Source: Brachybacterium massiliense (GTDB taxonomy: Bacteria; Actinomycetota; Actinomycetes; Actinomycetales; Dermabacteraceae). From it: a DNA stretch of 64,000 nt. The notes beneath the pieces were generated by a model. That model searched no databases. It saw only the letters and a list, made by a program, of their open reading frames with translations, and was not told where the DNA came from. The DNA lies in NCBI RefSeq assembly GCF_900184245.1, contig NZ_FXXB01000008.1, forward strand, positions 1,526,146-1,590,145, in the 5' to 3' direction. Shown here piece after piece: positions 9,685 to 16,744 of the stretch (positions within the stretch are counted from its first letter, which is position 1; each line of letters starts with the position of its first letter). The translations under genes and the position numbers were made by a program.

Positions 9685-10076
9685 CCGCACAGCACTCCCA
9701 CGTTGCACCGCCGCCGGCCGACGACGTTCCGGCGGTGGTGCTGATCAGTGCACCGTGGGCCGGGCCGTCGCGCCCGGCTCCCACTGTGCTCGCCGAGCTG
9801 TCCCGGCGATGGGGCAGCTCGGTGCACACACTCCTGGTGGAGGATCCTGACGACGACCTGCTGGACCAGTGGGACGTGCAGATGCTGCCCACGTGGATGC
9901 GTTTCACGCCTCGTGCACTCTTCGACGACGAGAGCACGCTCTGCGTGGCACAGCTGACCGGGACGGGGCCGAGAGGGGAGCCGCTCGTGCTCGAGGGCCC
10001 CTGGACCCTTTCTCATCGGCGCAGCGGCGCCCTTCCCAAGCACGTGGTGGACGCGGACTTCGGTCCGAACACCTGA
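9681..10076 (+). CDS. Thioredoxin-like protein lacking the CXXC active site
   Basis: 131 residues from GTG 9681, overlapping the trxB stop. The fold pattern of thioredoxin is kept (AVVLISAPWAGPSRPAPTVL, VHTLLVEDPDDDLLDQWDVQ and the cis-proline segment LPTWMRF), but the usual WCGPC is WAGPS, so both catalytic cysteines are gone. It cannot act as a dithiol reductase. In related genomes this slot holds trxA/trxC. Either the protein has a non-redox role, such as a scaffold or a partner of TrxB, or it is a decaying paralogue replaced by another thioredoxin elsewhere. The frame is intact, which favours continued use. Confidence 0.8.
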   Translation: MTAQHSHVAPPPADDVPAVVLISAPWAGPSRPAPTVLAELSRRWGSSVHTLLVEDPDDDLLDQWDVQMLPTWMRFTPRALFDDESTLCVAQLTGTGPRGEPLVLEGPWTLSHRRSGALPKHVVDADFGPNT

Positions 10077-10157
10077 GCCCGAAGCTCGGAGCGCATGTGC
10101 ACTGCAGAGATCTCATCGCGTTCGTCGGACAGGACCGTCTGACGTGCCGGAATGGTG

Positions 10158-10413
10158 CTGTCCACAGTGTTATCCACAATAGTGTCCACACCCGACGACG
10201 GCTGTATCCACAGTTCTGTCCACAGAGGAATGTGGATAACTTTCTGGCACCTCGCGCATGGGTTGATTGAGAAAAACCCACTTTGACCTGGGCTTTTGCT
10301 ACTGAGTGCCCGCCGCTCCCTGGTTCTGCAGCCCGCCAAGGGATCGAGATGTTCCACGTCGATCCCGAATTCAGACACGTGTCGACGTTTCGTTGTCCAC
10401 AGAGTTGCGCACA
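10158..10413. promoter_or_regulatory. DnaA-box cluster A
   Basis: Eight 9-mers match or nearly match the DnaA box TTATCCACA/TTGTCCACA: CTGTCCACA 10158, TTATCCACA 10170, GTGTCCACA 10182, GTATCCACA 10204, CTGTCCACA 10216, TGTGGATAA (minus strand) 10231, TTGTCCACA 10393 and TTGCGCACA 10405. The first three, the fourth and fifth, and the last two are exactly 12 bp apart in the same orientation. This regular array could load a DnaA filament or titrate DnaA. Confidence 0.8.
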
Positions 10414-10777
10414 GTGTGCATAAGGCAGCGCGACGCGCTGTGGTGCCACGTGACCATGGGCGCTGCCGACGGCTGGGAGTGTCGCGGGGGACGCTCCGAC
10501 GATTCACGTGGGGCTGTCTCTCGCTGCTGTCCCGAGTGGGTGGGAGCGAGAGCGTGGGAGCCGAGGGCTCCACGGGAAACGACATCTTGTCACTCCGCCG
10601 CTTTCTGTCCCTGCCCCGTAGTTCGCAACGAAGTAGTTTTGCGTGAAACGTCGTCGGGAAAATCAAGACTTGCCTCTGGTGTCACTGTCGCTCAAGAGCC
10701 CTCCTCAGAGGCTTCACGCTGAACATGCCGCCGCTCACCATCGGGGGGAGGGCTATCTGCCTGGGTCAAGTTGTGGT

Positions 10778-10793
10778 GGTTTCGCGTGAAACA
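10778..10793. promoter_or_regulatory. parS site
   Basis: GGTTTCGCGTGAAACA, two differences from TGTTTCACGTGAAACA (positions 1 and 7). One of the three best matches in the array. Confidence 0.85.
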
Positions 10794-10850
10794 CATCGGC
10801 ACGCTCCTTCGGCAGCGGCGATATGACGGGAGCCGTGGTCTTGTTGAGCT

Positions 10851-10866
10851 GGTTTCACGCGAAACG
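10851..10866. promoter_or_regulatory. parS site
   Basis: GGTTTCACGCGAAACG, three differences from the consensus. The central change T to C leaves both TTTC/GAAA arms intact. Confidence 0.8.
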
Positions 10867-11117
10867 CTCGACTGGGTCGCTGGCATCGCGCCAAGATGCT
10901 GCGTCGACCGACATGCTTCATGAGGAGTTCCACGCGGAACATCACAACGCCCCCTTGGCGCCTGCCCAGCCAGCGGGCTGCTGACAGCGTCCGTTAGCTT
11001 CCGGAGACACTCAAGACGCGACCTAAGACCCTAGGTCACTGAAGGAGGATCTAGGCTGCTTTCCTCTCGAAATGCCGGAGCTGGAGCCGGCACCAGCCGG
11101 AAGAGTGGCGGTGTGTG

Positions 11118-11133
11118 CGTTGCACGTGAAACC
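11118..11133. promoter_or_regulatory. parS-like site
   Basis: CGTTGCACGTGAAACC, three differences; the CACGTG centre and the right arm GTGAAAC are intact, the left arm has one change. Confidence 0.7.
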
Positions 11134-11522
11134 ACTCCTCTCCGAGCACCGAATCGAAAGCGGCAGCGGCCTCACGTCGAAGCTCACGTACTCGCACGAG
11201 ACATACGTCAAGACCATCCCCTTCGCGGCTTAGGCTGCTTCTCCTTCACTGCATGCTCTGCTGAGCTGATCCAAGAAGTCTCTCAGCAATCCCGCCGCGC
11301 GCCCGCTCCACTCTTGCATCGCGACGTCCCGGCGCCGGCAATTACCTCGGAGCCACCCTGAGCTCCGCACGCGATCCCTTGTGCTCACTCACCAGCCATG
11401 AACAGCCTCCCTTCGTTACCGCGTTCGGTTTCACAGGGAACGGCTAAGAACTGGCCGCATGCTGTGGCGAGCGGGGTCGTAAAGACCCGTGGGCGCACTC
11501 ATATGTTGGCGCAAGCCTCAGA

Positions 11523-11538
11523 TGTTTCACGCGAAACG
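11523..11538. promoter_or_regulatory. parS site
   Basis: TGTTTCACGCGAAACG, two differences from the consensus (positions 10 and 16). Among the best matches in the window. Confidence 0.87.
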
Positions 11539-11592
11539 TCTACCGTTCGTCTGCCGAGAGACGCTCCTCGTCACCCCGAAGGTCCGATGCCG

Positions 11593-11608
11593 CGTTTCAC
11601 GTGCAACT
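11593..11608. promoter_or_regulatory. parS site
   Basis: CGTTTCACGTGCAACT, three differences; the left half GTTTCACGTG is perfect. Confidence 0.78.
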
Positions 11609-11746
11609 CCGTCTCTTGCGGACGGGCCTCCCACAGAGTCCGCGGACAGAGGGCGTGCCGCTACCGAACGGGCTGTCCGTACTGCTTGTAAGCAATGAAC
11701 GACGGGATCGTGCCGCGCATCGGGTATCTGTAGCACGCGGTAGCTG

Positions 11747-11762
11747 TGTTTCCCGTGAAACG
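11747..11762. promoter_or_regulatory. parS site
   Basis: TGTTTCCCGTGAAACG, two differences from the consensus; both arms intact. Confidence 0.85.
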
Positions 11763-11827
11763 CTGTCGGCACACGGCCGCAAGGAAACTGGTGCGCGCCG
11801 CGGAGACATGCTGCGTGGACCCAGTGA

Positions 11828-11843
11828 AGCTTCCCGTGAAACA
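11828..11843. promoter_or_regulatory. parS-like site
   Basis: AGCTTCCCGTGAAACA, three differences; the right arm GTGAAACA is perfect. Confidence 0.75.
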
Positions 11844-11897
11844 CGGCTGACTGGGATTGCGTGACGGCGGGTCGTACGCAACAGATTCGGATACGAG

Positions 11898-11913
11898 AGT
11901 TTCGCGTGAAACG
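11898..11913. promoter_or_regulatory. parS site
   Basis: AGTTTCGCGTGAAACG, three differences; core TTTCGCGTGAAAC is the same as at 10778. Confidence 0.8.
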
Positions 11914-12219
11914 CCGCACGGCGTGAGGACGCTAGGTGAGTATTCGTCGGGCAATGGCGAGGGCACGAGCAGAAGGCACCGGCCTACTTGCGCTGCCACG
12001 ACAAGCTTCACGGGCAACTCATGCCATCAACTACGCGCTGTGTGACAGTGAACCGCTACCGGGGCAGCAAGTAGAGAGTTCATGCGACGACTCACGCCAC
12101 CTACTGCGGTCACTCGCCGAGCGGTGACGGAGCGGACGATTCACGTGGAACCGCACCACGTGCACATGGAGCTGGTGGCGAGGGTGCGCAGCCGCATGAG
12201 AGACCCAGCAATGCGATCT

Positions 12220-12235
12220 AGTTTCGCGTGGAACT
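12220..12235. promoter_or_regulatory. parS-like site, right end of array
   Basis: AGTTTCGCGTGGAACT, four differences; last clear palindrome before DnaA-box cluster B. Confidence 0.68.
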
Positions 12236-12377
12236 CTCGAAGAACACGCTCAACGGCCCACTGGGCGAGGAGAGGAGCGGGGTAGTGATCGTCGTGAAGC
12301 GGGTCAAGCAAGATCGTTGGCGCGAACGCACTCCCCGCACGCTGCTCGTGGAGGACTACACCGGCTCCACGGCTCTC

Positions 12378-12448
12378 GTATCCACAGAGTTGTGCACATC
12401 GGTGGAAAAGCTTTCCACGCCGCCTGACCTGCACGAACTATGTCCACA
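12378..12448. promoter_or_regulatory. DnaA-box cluster B
   Basis: GTATCCACA at 12378, TTGTGCACA at 12390 (again 12 bp spacing) and ATGTCCACA at 12440. Between them is an inverted repeat with 7-bp arms, GTGGAAA/TTTCCAC, around 12402-12418. With cluster A this brackets the parS array. The matches are weaker than in cluster A. Confidence 0.55.
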
Positions 12449-12617
12449 GCACCTTACACAAGTGTGTACAACTGGACTGGAAACCTTTCGTGACATCTTT
12501 GGCCCTATAGTCATTATCTGGGCGACGTCGTGCCAGAAGGCAGGGAACACTCCCGAACCTCGCGGCACTCCCCGATGAGGCATGCTCACGTGCCGTGAAA
12601 CCCCCGGGCACGAAGAA

Positions 12618-12641
12618 GGGCCCGCACCGAAGTGCGGGCCC
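12618..12641 (-). terminator. Terminator of the rpmH-parB operon
   Basis: GGGCCCGCAC/GTGCGGGCCC, a perfect 10-bp stem with a CGAA tetraloop, 24 bp beyond the parB stop in the direction of transcription. It is followed on the minus strand by CCTTCTTCG. Confidence 0.85.
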
Positions 12642-12664
12642 CCTGATCAGGTGAGTGCTGCTGC

Positions 12665-14404
12665 TCAGTCGTCAGCGGACGGGAGTGGGATGTCCAGACC
12701 CATGTTCTCCACCAGGCGCTCGAGATCCTCGAGGTTCGTGAACTCCAGCGTGATCCGACCCTTGCGCTTGCCCACGTCGATGCGGACTGGCGCCTCGAGC
12801 CGGTTGGAGAGGCGACTGGTCAGATCCACGACGTGGGGGTCATAGGTGCTGCGGCGGGGTGTGCGCGTGGTCTGCTGCTCCCCTCCGCGGGCCACCAGGC
12901 GCTCGACAGCGCGCACGGAGAGACCCTCCTGCACGATGCGCTGAGCCAGCTCCTCCATGAGGCGAGGGTCGTCCAGCGAGAGGAGCGCACGGGCGTGGCC
13001 GGCGCTGATCGCGCCACTGGCCAGCCGTCGCTGCACGAGAGCGGGCAGGCGCAGCAGGCGCAGCGTGTTGGTGATCTGGGGGCGGGAACGGCCGATGCGC
13101 TCACCGAGCTCGTCCTGGGTGCACCCGAAGTCATCCAGCAGCTGCTGGTAGGCGTTGGCCTCTTCGAGGGGGTTCAGCTGGGTGCGGTGCAGGTTCTCCA
13201 GCAGGGCGTCCCGCAGGAGGTCGTCGTCGCTGGTCTCCCGGATGATCGCCGGGATCGCGGGGAGGCCGGCGCGGCGTGCGGCGCGCCAACGACGCTCGCC
13301 CATGACCAGCTCGAAGGACTCGCCGTCCTCCGTGACCGGGATCGGTCGCACCACGACGGGCTGCAACACGCCCACCTCGCGCAGCGAGTAGGCGAGCTCG
13401 TCGAGCTCGTCCTCGTCGAACATGGTGCGCGGGTTGCGCGGGTTCTCGCGCACCTCATGGATCGGGATCTCCGCGAACACCGCTCCGGGGACGCTCACGA
13501 GGTCCTGCGCGGTCATGGACAGGCCCGACGCGTCGTCCTGGTCAGAGGGGAGGTCGGTGCTCTCCTCGACCGTCTCTGCGGTCGCAGGAGCCTCCGGGGC
13601 CTCGGCCTGTTCGGGCTGCTCCGTCTGGGCGGGGGTCGGGGTCACAGCCTCGACGTCGACGACGGGGCTCTCCTCGACCGCGGCGGGGGCGGTGCTCTCC
13701 GGAGCCTCCGTGAGCGGCGCGGGATCCGCCGCCGTGGACGTCGGCGCCTCGGTGGTCGCGGGAGTCGTCGGGGCGTCCTCCACGGGGGCGGGCACCTCCG
13801 CACGCGCCGTCGAGGCGGTGCGCTGGGCGGCAGTGCTGCTCTTCGCGGTGGAAGACCCCGTGGTGGCGGACTTCGCGGCGGCGGTTCCGGCCTTCGTGGT
13901 GGCGCGCTTGGTGCCTGCGCTCTTCGTGCCTGCGCTCTTGGTGGCAGTGCTCTTGGATGCCGCTGCCTTCGAGGGCTCTGCCTTCGGCGCGGCCGGCTTC
14001 GAGGCGGTGCTCCGACTCGCGGTGCTGCGGGTCGAGGTGCTCTTCGCCGGAGCCTTCTTCGCAGACGCCTCCGCCGGTGCCTCCTGTGCGGCCTCCGACT
14101 CTGCGGGCTTCACGCTCCCCGATGCTGCGGAACGGGTGGTGGTGCGGCCTCGGCGCTCGGCCGCCGCCCTGGCCATCCCGGTCGCGAGATCCAGCGCATC
14201 CCCACGGCCCCGCTGCGGGCGCCCCTCGGAATCCAGGCGCTCCCCGGAGAAGAACATGTCGACGGGACGAGGCGCGCCGGAGCCGCCCGCGGTCTCGTCG
14301 GCCGGACGCGTGCGCGTACGAAGCTCCTGCTCAGGAGCAGAGGTCGAGCCGGCACCCGGGATCAGGGCGCCGAGGCCTCGACCGAGTCCTCGCTTCTGCG
14401 TCAT
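12665..14404 (-). CDS. parB: ParB partition protein with a long basic/acidic insert
   Basis: CTP-dependent DNA clamp that loads at parS and organises the origin for segregation with ParA. At 579 residues it is much longer than the usual 300-380. The N-terminus MTQKRGLGRGLGALIP is the conserved ParA-stimulating segment. Residues ~110-205 are a Lys/Ala/Ser/Thr-rich stretch (AAASKSTATKSAGTKSAGTK) like histone H1 tails; residues ~205-295 are acidic and proline-rich. The ParB core follows: CTP-binding GERRWRAAR near 369, the helix-turn-helix near 428-460, and the C-terminal dimer domain from ~520. It lies downstream of parA and next to the dense parS array. The insert probably adds nonspecific DNA affinity (inference). 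Confidence 0.97.
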   Translation of the reverse strand: MTQKRGLGRGLGALIPGAGSTSAPEQELRTRTRPADETAGGSGAPRPVDMFFSGERLDSEGRPQRGRGDALDLATGMARAAAERRGRTTTRSAASGSVKPAESEAAQEAPAEASAKKAPAKSTSTRSTASRSTASKPAAPKAEPSKAAASKSTATKSAGTKSAGTKRATTKAGTAAAKSATTGSSTAKSSTAAQRTASTARAEVPAPVEDAPTTPATTEAPTSTAADPAPLTEAPESTAPAAVEESPVVDVEAVTPTPAQTEQPEQAEAPEAPATAETVEESTDLPSDQDDASGLSMTAQDLVSVPGAVFAEIPIHEVRENPRNPRTMFDEDELDELAYSLREVGVLQPVVVRPIPVTEDGESFELVMGERRWRAARRAGLPAIPAIIRETSDDDLLRDALLENLHRTQLNPLEEANAYQQLLDDFGCTQDELGERIGRSRPQITNTLRLLRLPALVQRRLASGAISAGHARALLSLDDPRLMEELAQRIVQEGLSVRAVERLVARGGEQQTTRTPRRSTYDPHVVDLTSRLSNRLEAPVRIDVGKRKGRITLEFTNLEDLERLVENMGLDIPLPSADD

Positions 14405-14484
14405 GCCGTTGTCCTTCCGAGAAAAATCGTCGCCATCAGAGTGTTCCGGGATGCGTCGGCGCCATCGCCGCGGCCCGGAGGAGA

Positions 14485-15408
14485 TCAGGGTGCCGGTCGG
14501 GTGTTGAGCTCGTGGGCCGCGGCCCGGTAGGCCAGTGCACCGCTCGAGCTCGGATCATAGGTCAGCACCGTCTGGCCGTAGCTGGGTGCCTCCGAGATCC
14601 TCACCGAGCGGGGGATGCTGGTCTCGAGGGTCTGCTCCGGGAAGTGATCACGCACGTCCTGGGCGACCTGCGCGGCCAGCCGGGTGCGCGCGTCATACAT
14701 GGTGAGCATGATCGTGGAGACCACCAGCTCCGGGTTCAGGTGCTGGCGGATCAGCTCGATGTTGTTCAGCAGCAGCGAGAGGCCCTCGAGCGCGTAGTAC
14801 TCGGCCTGGATCGGGATCAGCACCTCGCGCGCGGCGACCAGTGCGTTGACGGTCAGCAGGCCGAGCGAGGGCGGGCAGTCGATGAGCACGTAGTCCAGCG
14901 GCTCGAGACCGCGCTGCTCGCGGTCCTCCAGCAGGTCCCGAATGGCGTTGCGCAGGCGGTTCTCGCGCGCGACGAGGGAGACCAGCTCGATCTCCGCTCC
15001 GGAGAGGTTGATGGTGGCCGGCGCGCAGTACAGGCGGTCCATCTCGGGGACGGCCTGGATCACCTCGGCCAGCGGCGTGGACTCCACGAGCACCTCGTAC
15101 ATGCTCGGCACCTCGGCGTGATGGTCGATGCTCAGCGCCGTGGAGGTGTTGCCCTGCGGGTCGGCGTCGATGACCAGGACGTTCAGCCCGCCCATGGACA
15201 GCGCCGCGCCGAGGTTCACGGTGGTGGAGGTCTTGCCGACCCCGCCCTTCTGGTTCGCGACCGTGATGATGCGAGTCGTCTCGGGACGCTGCAGGGTGAG
15301 CCCCTCGAGCTTCTTGCGACGGGCGTGGTCCCGGGTCAGCTCGCGCATCAGCGGGGTGTCTTCCATCGCGCCGTGTCCCGGGGAGGTGTCATCGCGCGCT
15401 TCAGCCAC
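14485..15408 (-). CDS. parA: ParA chromosome partition ATPase
   Basis: Deviant-Walker ATPase that binds DNA nonspecifically and draws ParB-parS complexes apart. Residues TTRIITVANQKGGVGKTST contain the Walker A motif with both lysines; LIDADPQGN and YVLIDCPPSLG are the A' and Walker B motifs. GTG 15408 is chosen because it overlaps the rsmG stop by a few bases and gives 307 residues with a short N-terminal extension. An ATG 15 codons inward (MEDTPLMREL) is the alternative. It sits between rsmG and parB in the conserved minus-strand operon. Confidence 0.95.
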   Translation of the reverse strand: MAEARDDTSPGHGAMEDTPLMRELTRDHARRKKLEGLTLQRPETTRIITVANQKGGVGKTSTTVNLGAALSMGGLNVLVIDADPQGNTSTALSIDHHAEVPSMYEVLVESTPLAEVIQAVPEMDRLYCAPATINLSGAEIELVSLVARENRLRNAIRDLLEDREQRGLEPLDYVLIDCPPSLGLLTVNALVAAREVLIPIQAEYYALEGLSLLLNNIELIRQHLNPELVVSTIMLTMYDARTRLAAQVAQDVRDHFPEQTLETSIPRSVRISEAPSYGQTVLTYDPSSSGALAYRAAAHELNTRPAP

Positions 15409-16075
15409 GTGGGTCTCCCTTCCTGGTCGCCTTCGCACGGCGACGCACTTGGACCACTGTAGTGGGAACCTCGACCTCGCCCACCCCGTACCGGGAGATG
15501 GTGGGCGGGGCGCCCCCGAGCTTCGTGAGGACCTTCTGGGCCTTGTCGACCTCATCGGCGGCCGACGAACCCTTCATGGCCAGCAGATGACCGTCCTCCG
15601 CCACCAGGGGCAGAGTCCAGCGGGCGAGCTTGTCGAGCGCGGCGACCGCCCGGGCGGTCACCACCTCGAAGGAGCGGGTCCCGTGCAGCTCCTCGGCACG
15701 GGCCCGGACCACCTCGAGGCCGAGGCCCAGTTCGGCGTCGACCTCCTCGAGCCAGGTGGTGCGACGCTGCATCGTCTCGATCAGCGTGACCTCCAGCTCC
15801 GGGCGGGCGATCGCGATCACCACACCGGGCAGCCCGGCACCGGAGCCGACGTCGGCCAGGGTTCTCGCCCCGGGAGCGGCGTCGTCGATCGCGTCGGCCA
15901 TGAACGCGCAGTTGAGCAGGTGGCGCTCCCACAGGCGCTCCACCTCGCGGGGACCGATCAGACCCCGCTCCGGCCCCTGCTCGGCGAGCAGGGAGACGAA
16001 GCGCTCCGCGAGGTCGAGGCGCTCTCCGAAGAGGCGCTCGGCCGTCGGGCGCAGGGGCGCGGGCAGGGTCTGCAC
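15401..16075 (-). CDS. rsmG: 16S rRNA (guanine-527-N7)-methyltransferase RsmG
   Basis: SAM-dependent enzyme that methylates G527 of 16S rRNA; loss gives low-level streptomycin resistance in several bacteria. 224 residues from GTG 16075. The SAM-binding motif is LADVGSGAGLPGVVIAIARP, followed by VTLIETMQRRTTWLEEV and the later motif VTARAVAALDKLARW. It starts 8 bp after the jag stop and overlaps parA, so it is an internal member of the rpmH-parB operon. Confidence 0.95.
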   Translation of the reverse strand: MQTLPAPLRPTAERLFGERLDLAERFVSLLAEQGPERGLIGPREVERLWERHLLNCAFMADAIDDAAPGARTLADVGSGAGLPGVVIAIARPELEVTLIETMQRRTTWLEEVDAELGLGLEVVRARAEELHGTRSFEVVTARAVAALDKLARWTLPLVAEDGHLLAMKGSSAADEVDKAQKVLTKLGGAPPTISRYGVGEVEVPTTVVQVRRRAKATRKGDPRG

Positions 16076-16083
16076 GGGATGCC

Positions 16084-16677
16084 TCAGGACGCCGGGTAGA
16101 TGACGACGTGGCGGTTCTTGCCGTCGCCGTCGGACTCGGAGCGCAGGCCCTCGCGCTTGGCGACGTCGTGGACGACCTTGCGCTCGAAGGGGTTCATCGG
16201 GCGCATCGGGACCGGCGCACCGGACTCCTTCGCCTCGGAGATCGCCGTCGCGGCGAGGCCCTCGAGGCTGTCCTTGTGCTCGGCGCGGAAGCCGCCGATG
16301 TCCAGCATCAGACGCGAGCGGTTGCCGGTGCGGGTCTGCACCGCGAGCCGGGTGAGCTCCTGCAGAGCATCGAGCAGCTCGCCCTTGGGACGGTTCAGCC
16401 GGGCGAGCTTGTCGGCGCCGGCGATCTCGACCGAGGCGCGGTCGCCGTCCACATCGATGTCGATGTCGCCGTCGAGGTCCGCGATGTCCAGCAGCTCCTC
16501 GAGGTAGTCGGCGGCGATGTCGCCCTCCTCCTCGAGTCGTCGCATACGCTCCTCGCGGCTCTCGGTGGGCTCGTCGTGCTCCTGCGCGGGCGCGGTGGCG
16601 GTGTCGTCCTCGACGGGATCGGTGGCGCCGCTCTGCGAAGCCGCGGAGGGGTCCGCCGTGGGCTCGTTCAGGTTCAT
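16084..16677 (-). CDS. jag: Jag/SpoIIIJ-associated R3H-domain RNA-binding protein
   Basis: 197 residues. An acidic, Ala/Pro-rich N-terminus is followed by a KH-like segment (LEELLDIADLDGDIDIDVDG) and a C-terminal R3H domain (EGLAATAISEAKESGAPVPM, then PMNPFERKVVHDVAKREG). These domains bind RNA. In Gram-positive bacteria Jag/KhpB works in cell-envelope control and is usually encoded directly after yidC, as here. The exact target in this organism is unknown. Confidence 0.92.
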   Translation of the reverse strand: MNLNEPTADPSAASQSGATDPVEDDTATAPAQEHDEPTESREERMRRLEEEGDIAADYLEELLDIADLDGDIDIDVDGDRASVEIAGADKLARLNRPKGELLDALQELTRLAVQTRTGNRSRLMLDIGGFRAEHKDSLEGLAATAISEAKESGAPVPMRPMNPFERKVVHDVAKREGLRSESDGDGKNRHVVIYPAS

Positions 16678-16744
16678 CAGGATCCTCCGGGAATGCGGGA
16701 TGTGGGGGTGCTCCCCGGGAGCGACCGTGCTCCCGGGGGTGAGG

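Larger units (their letters stand above)
10350..12235. repeat. Array of about 20 parS-like palindromes
   Basis: Sixteen-mers related to the parS consensus TGTTTCACGTGAAACA start at 10350, 10442, 10500, 10566, 10635, 10710, 10778, 10851, 10926, 11118, 11168, 11427, 11523, 11593, 11747, 11828, 11898, 12004, 12137 and 12220. They range from two mismatches to badly eroded. Successive steps from 10500 to 10926 are 66, 69, 75, 68, 73 and 75 bp. Several later gaps are near 70 bp or a multiple of it (70, 154, 81, 70, 133, 83). Sequences between the palindromes do not repeat. parB lies 430 bp to the right, so these are presumed ParB-loading sites. Confidence 0.88.
10077..12664. other. Gene-free parS/DnaA-box region between the thioredoxin-like gene and parB
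   Basis: No reading frame in these 2.6 kb has a convincing protein, a ribosome site or codon use like the neighbours. Base composition is visibly less GC-rich than the flanking genes. The stretch contains a DnaA-box cluster at its left end, an array of about 20 parS-like palindromes through the middle, a smaller DnaA-box cluster near the right end and the parB terminator. In many actinobacteria cwlM or other genes sit between trxA and parB; here they are absent. Confidence 0.85.

Noticed and set aside
10350-12235. CRISPR array
   Set aside because: The repeated units are 16-bp palindromes of variable sequence, not identical 24-40 bp repeats, and there are no cas genes.
10296-12578. Small open frames of 60-180 codons in the parS region
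   Set aside because: None has a ribosome site, conserved motif or typical codon use, and they run through the palindromes on both strands.
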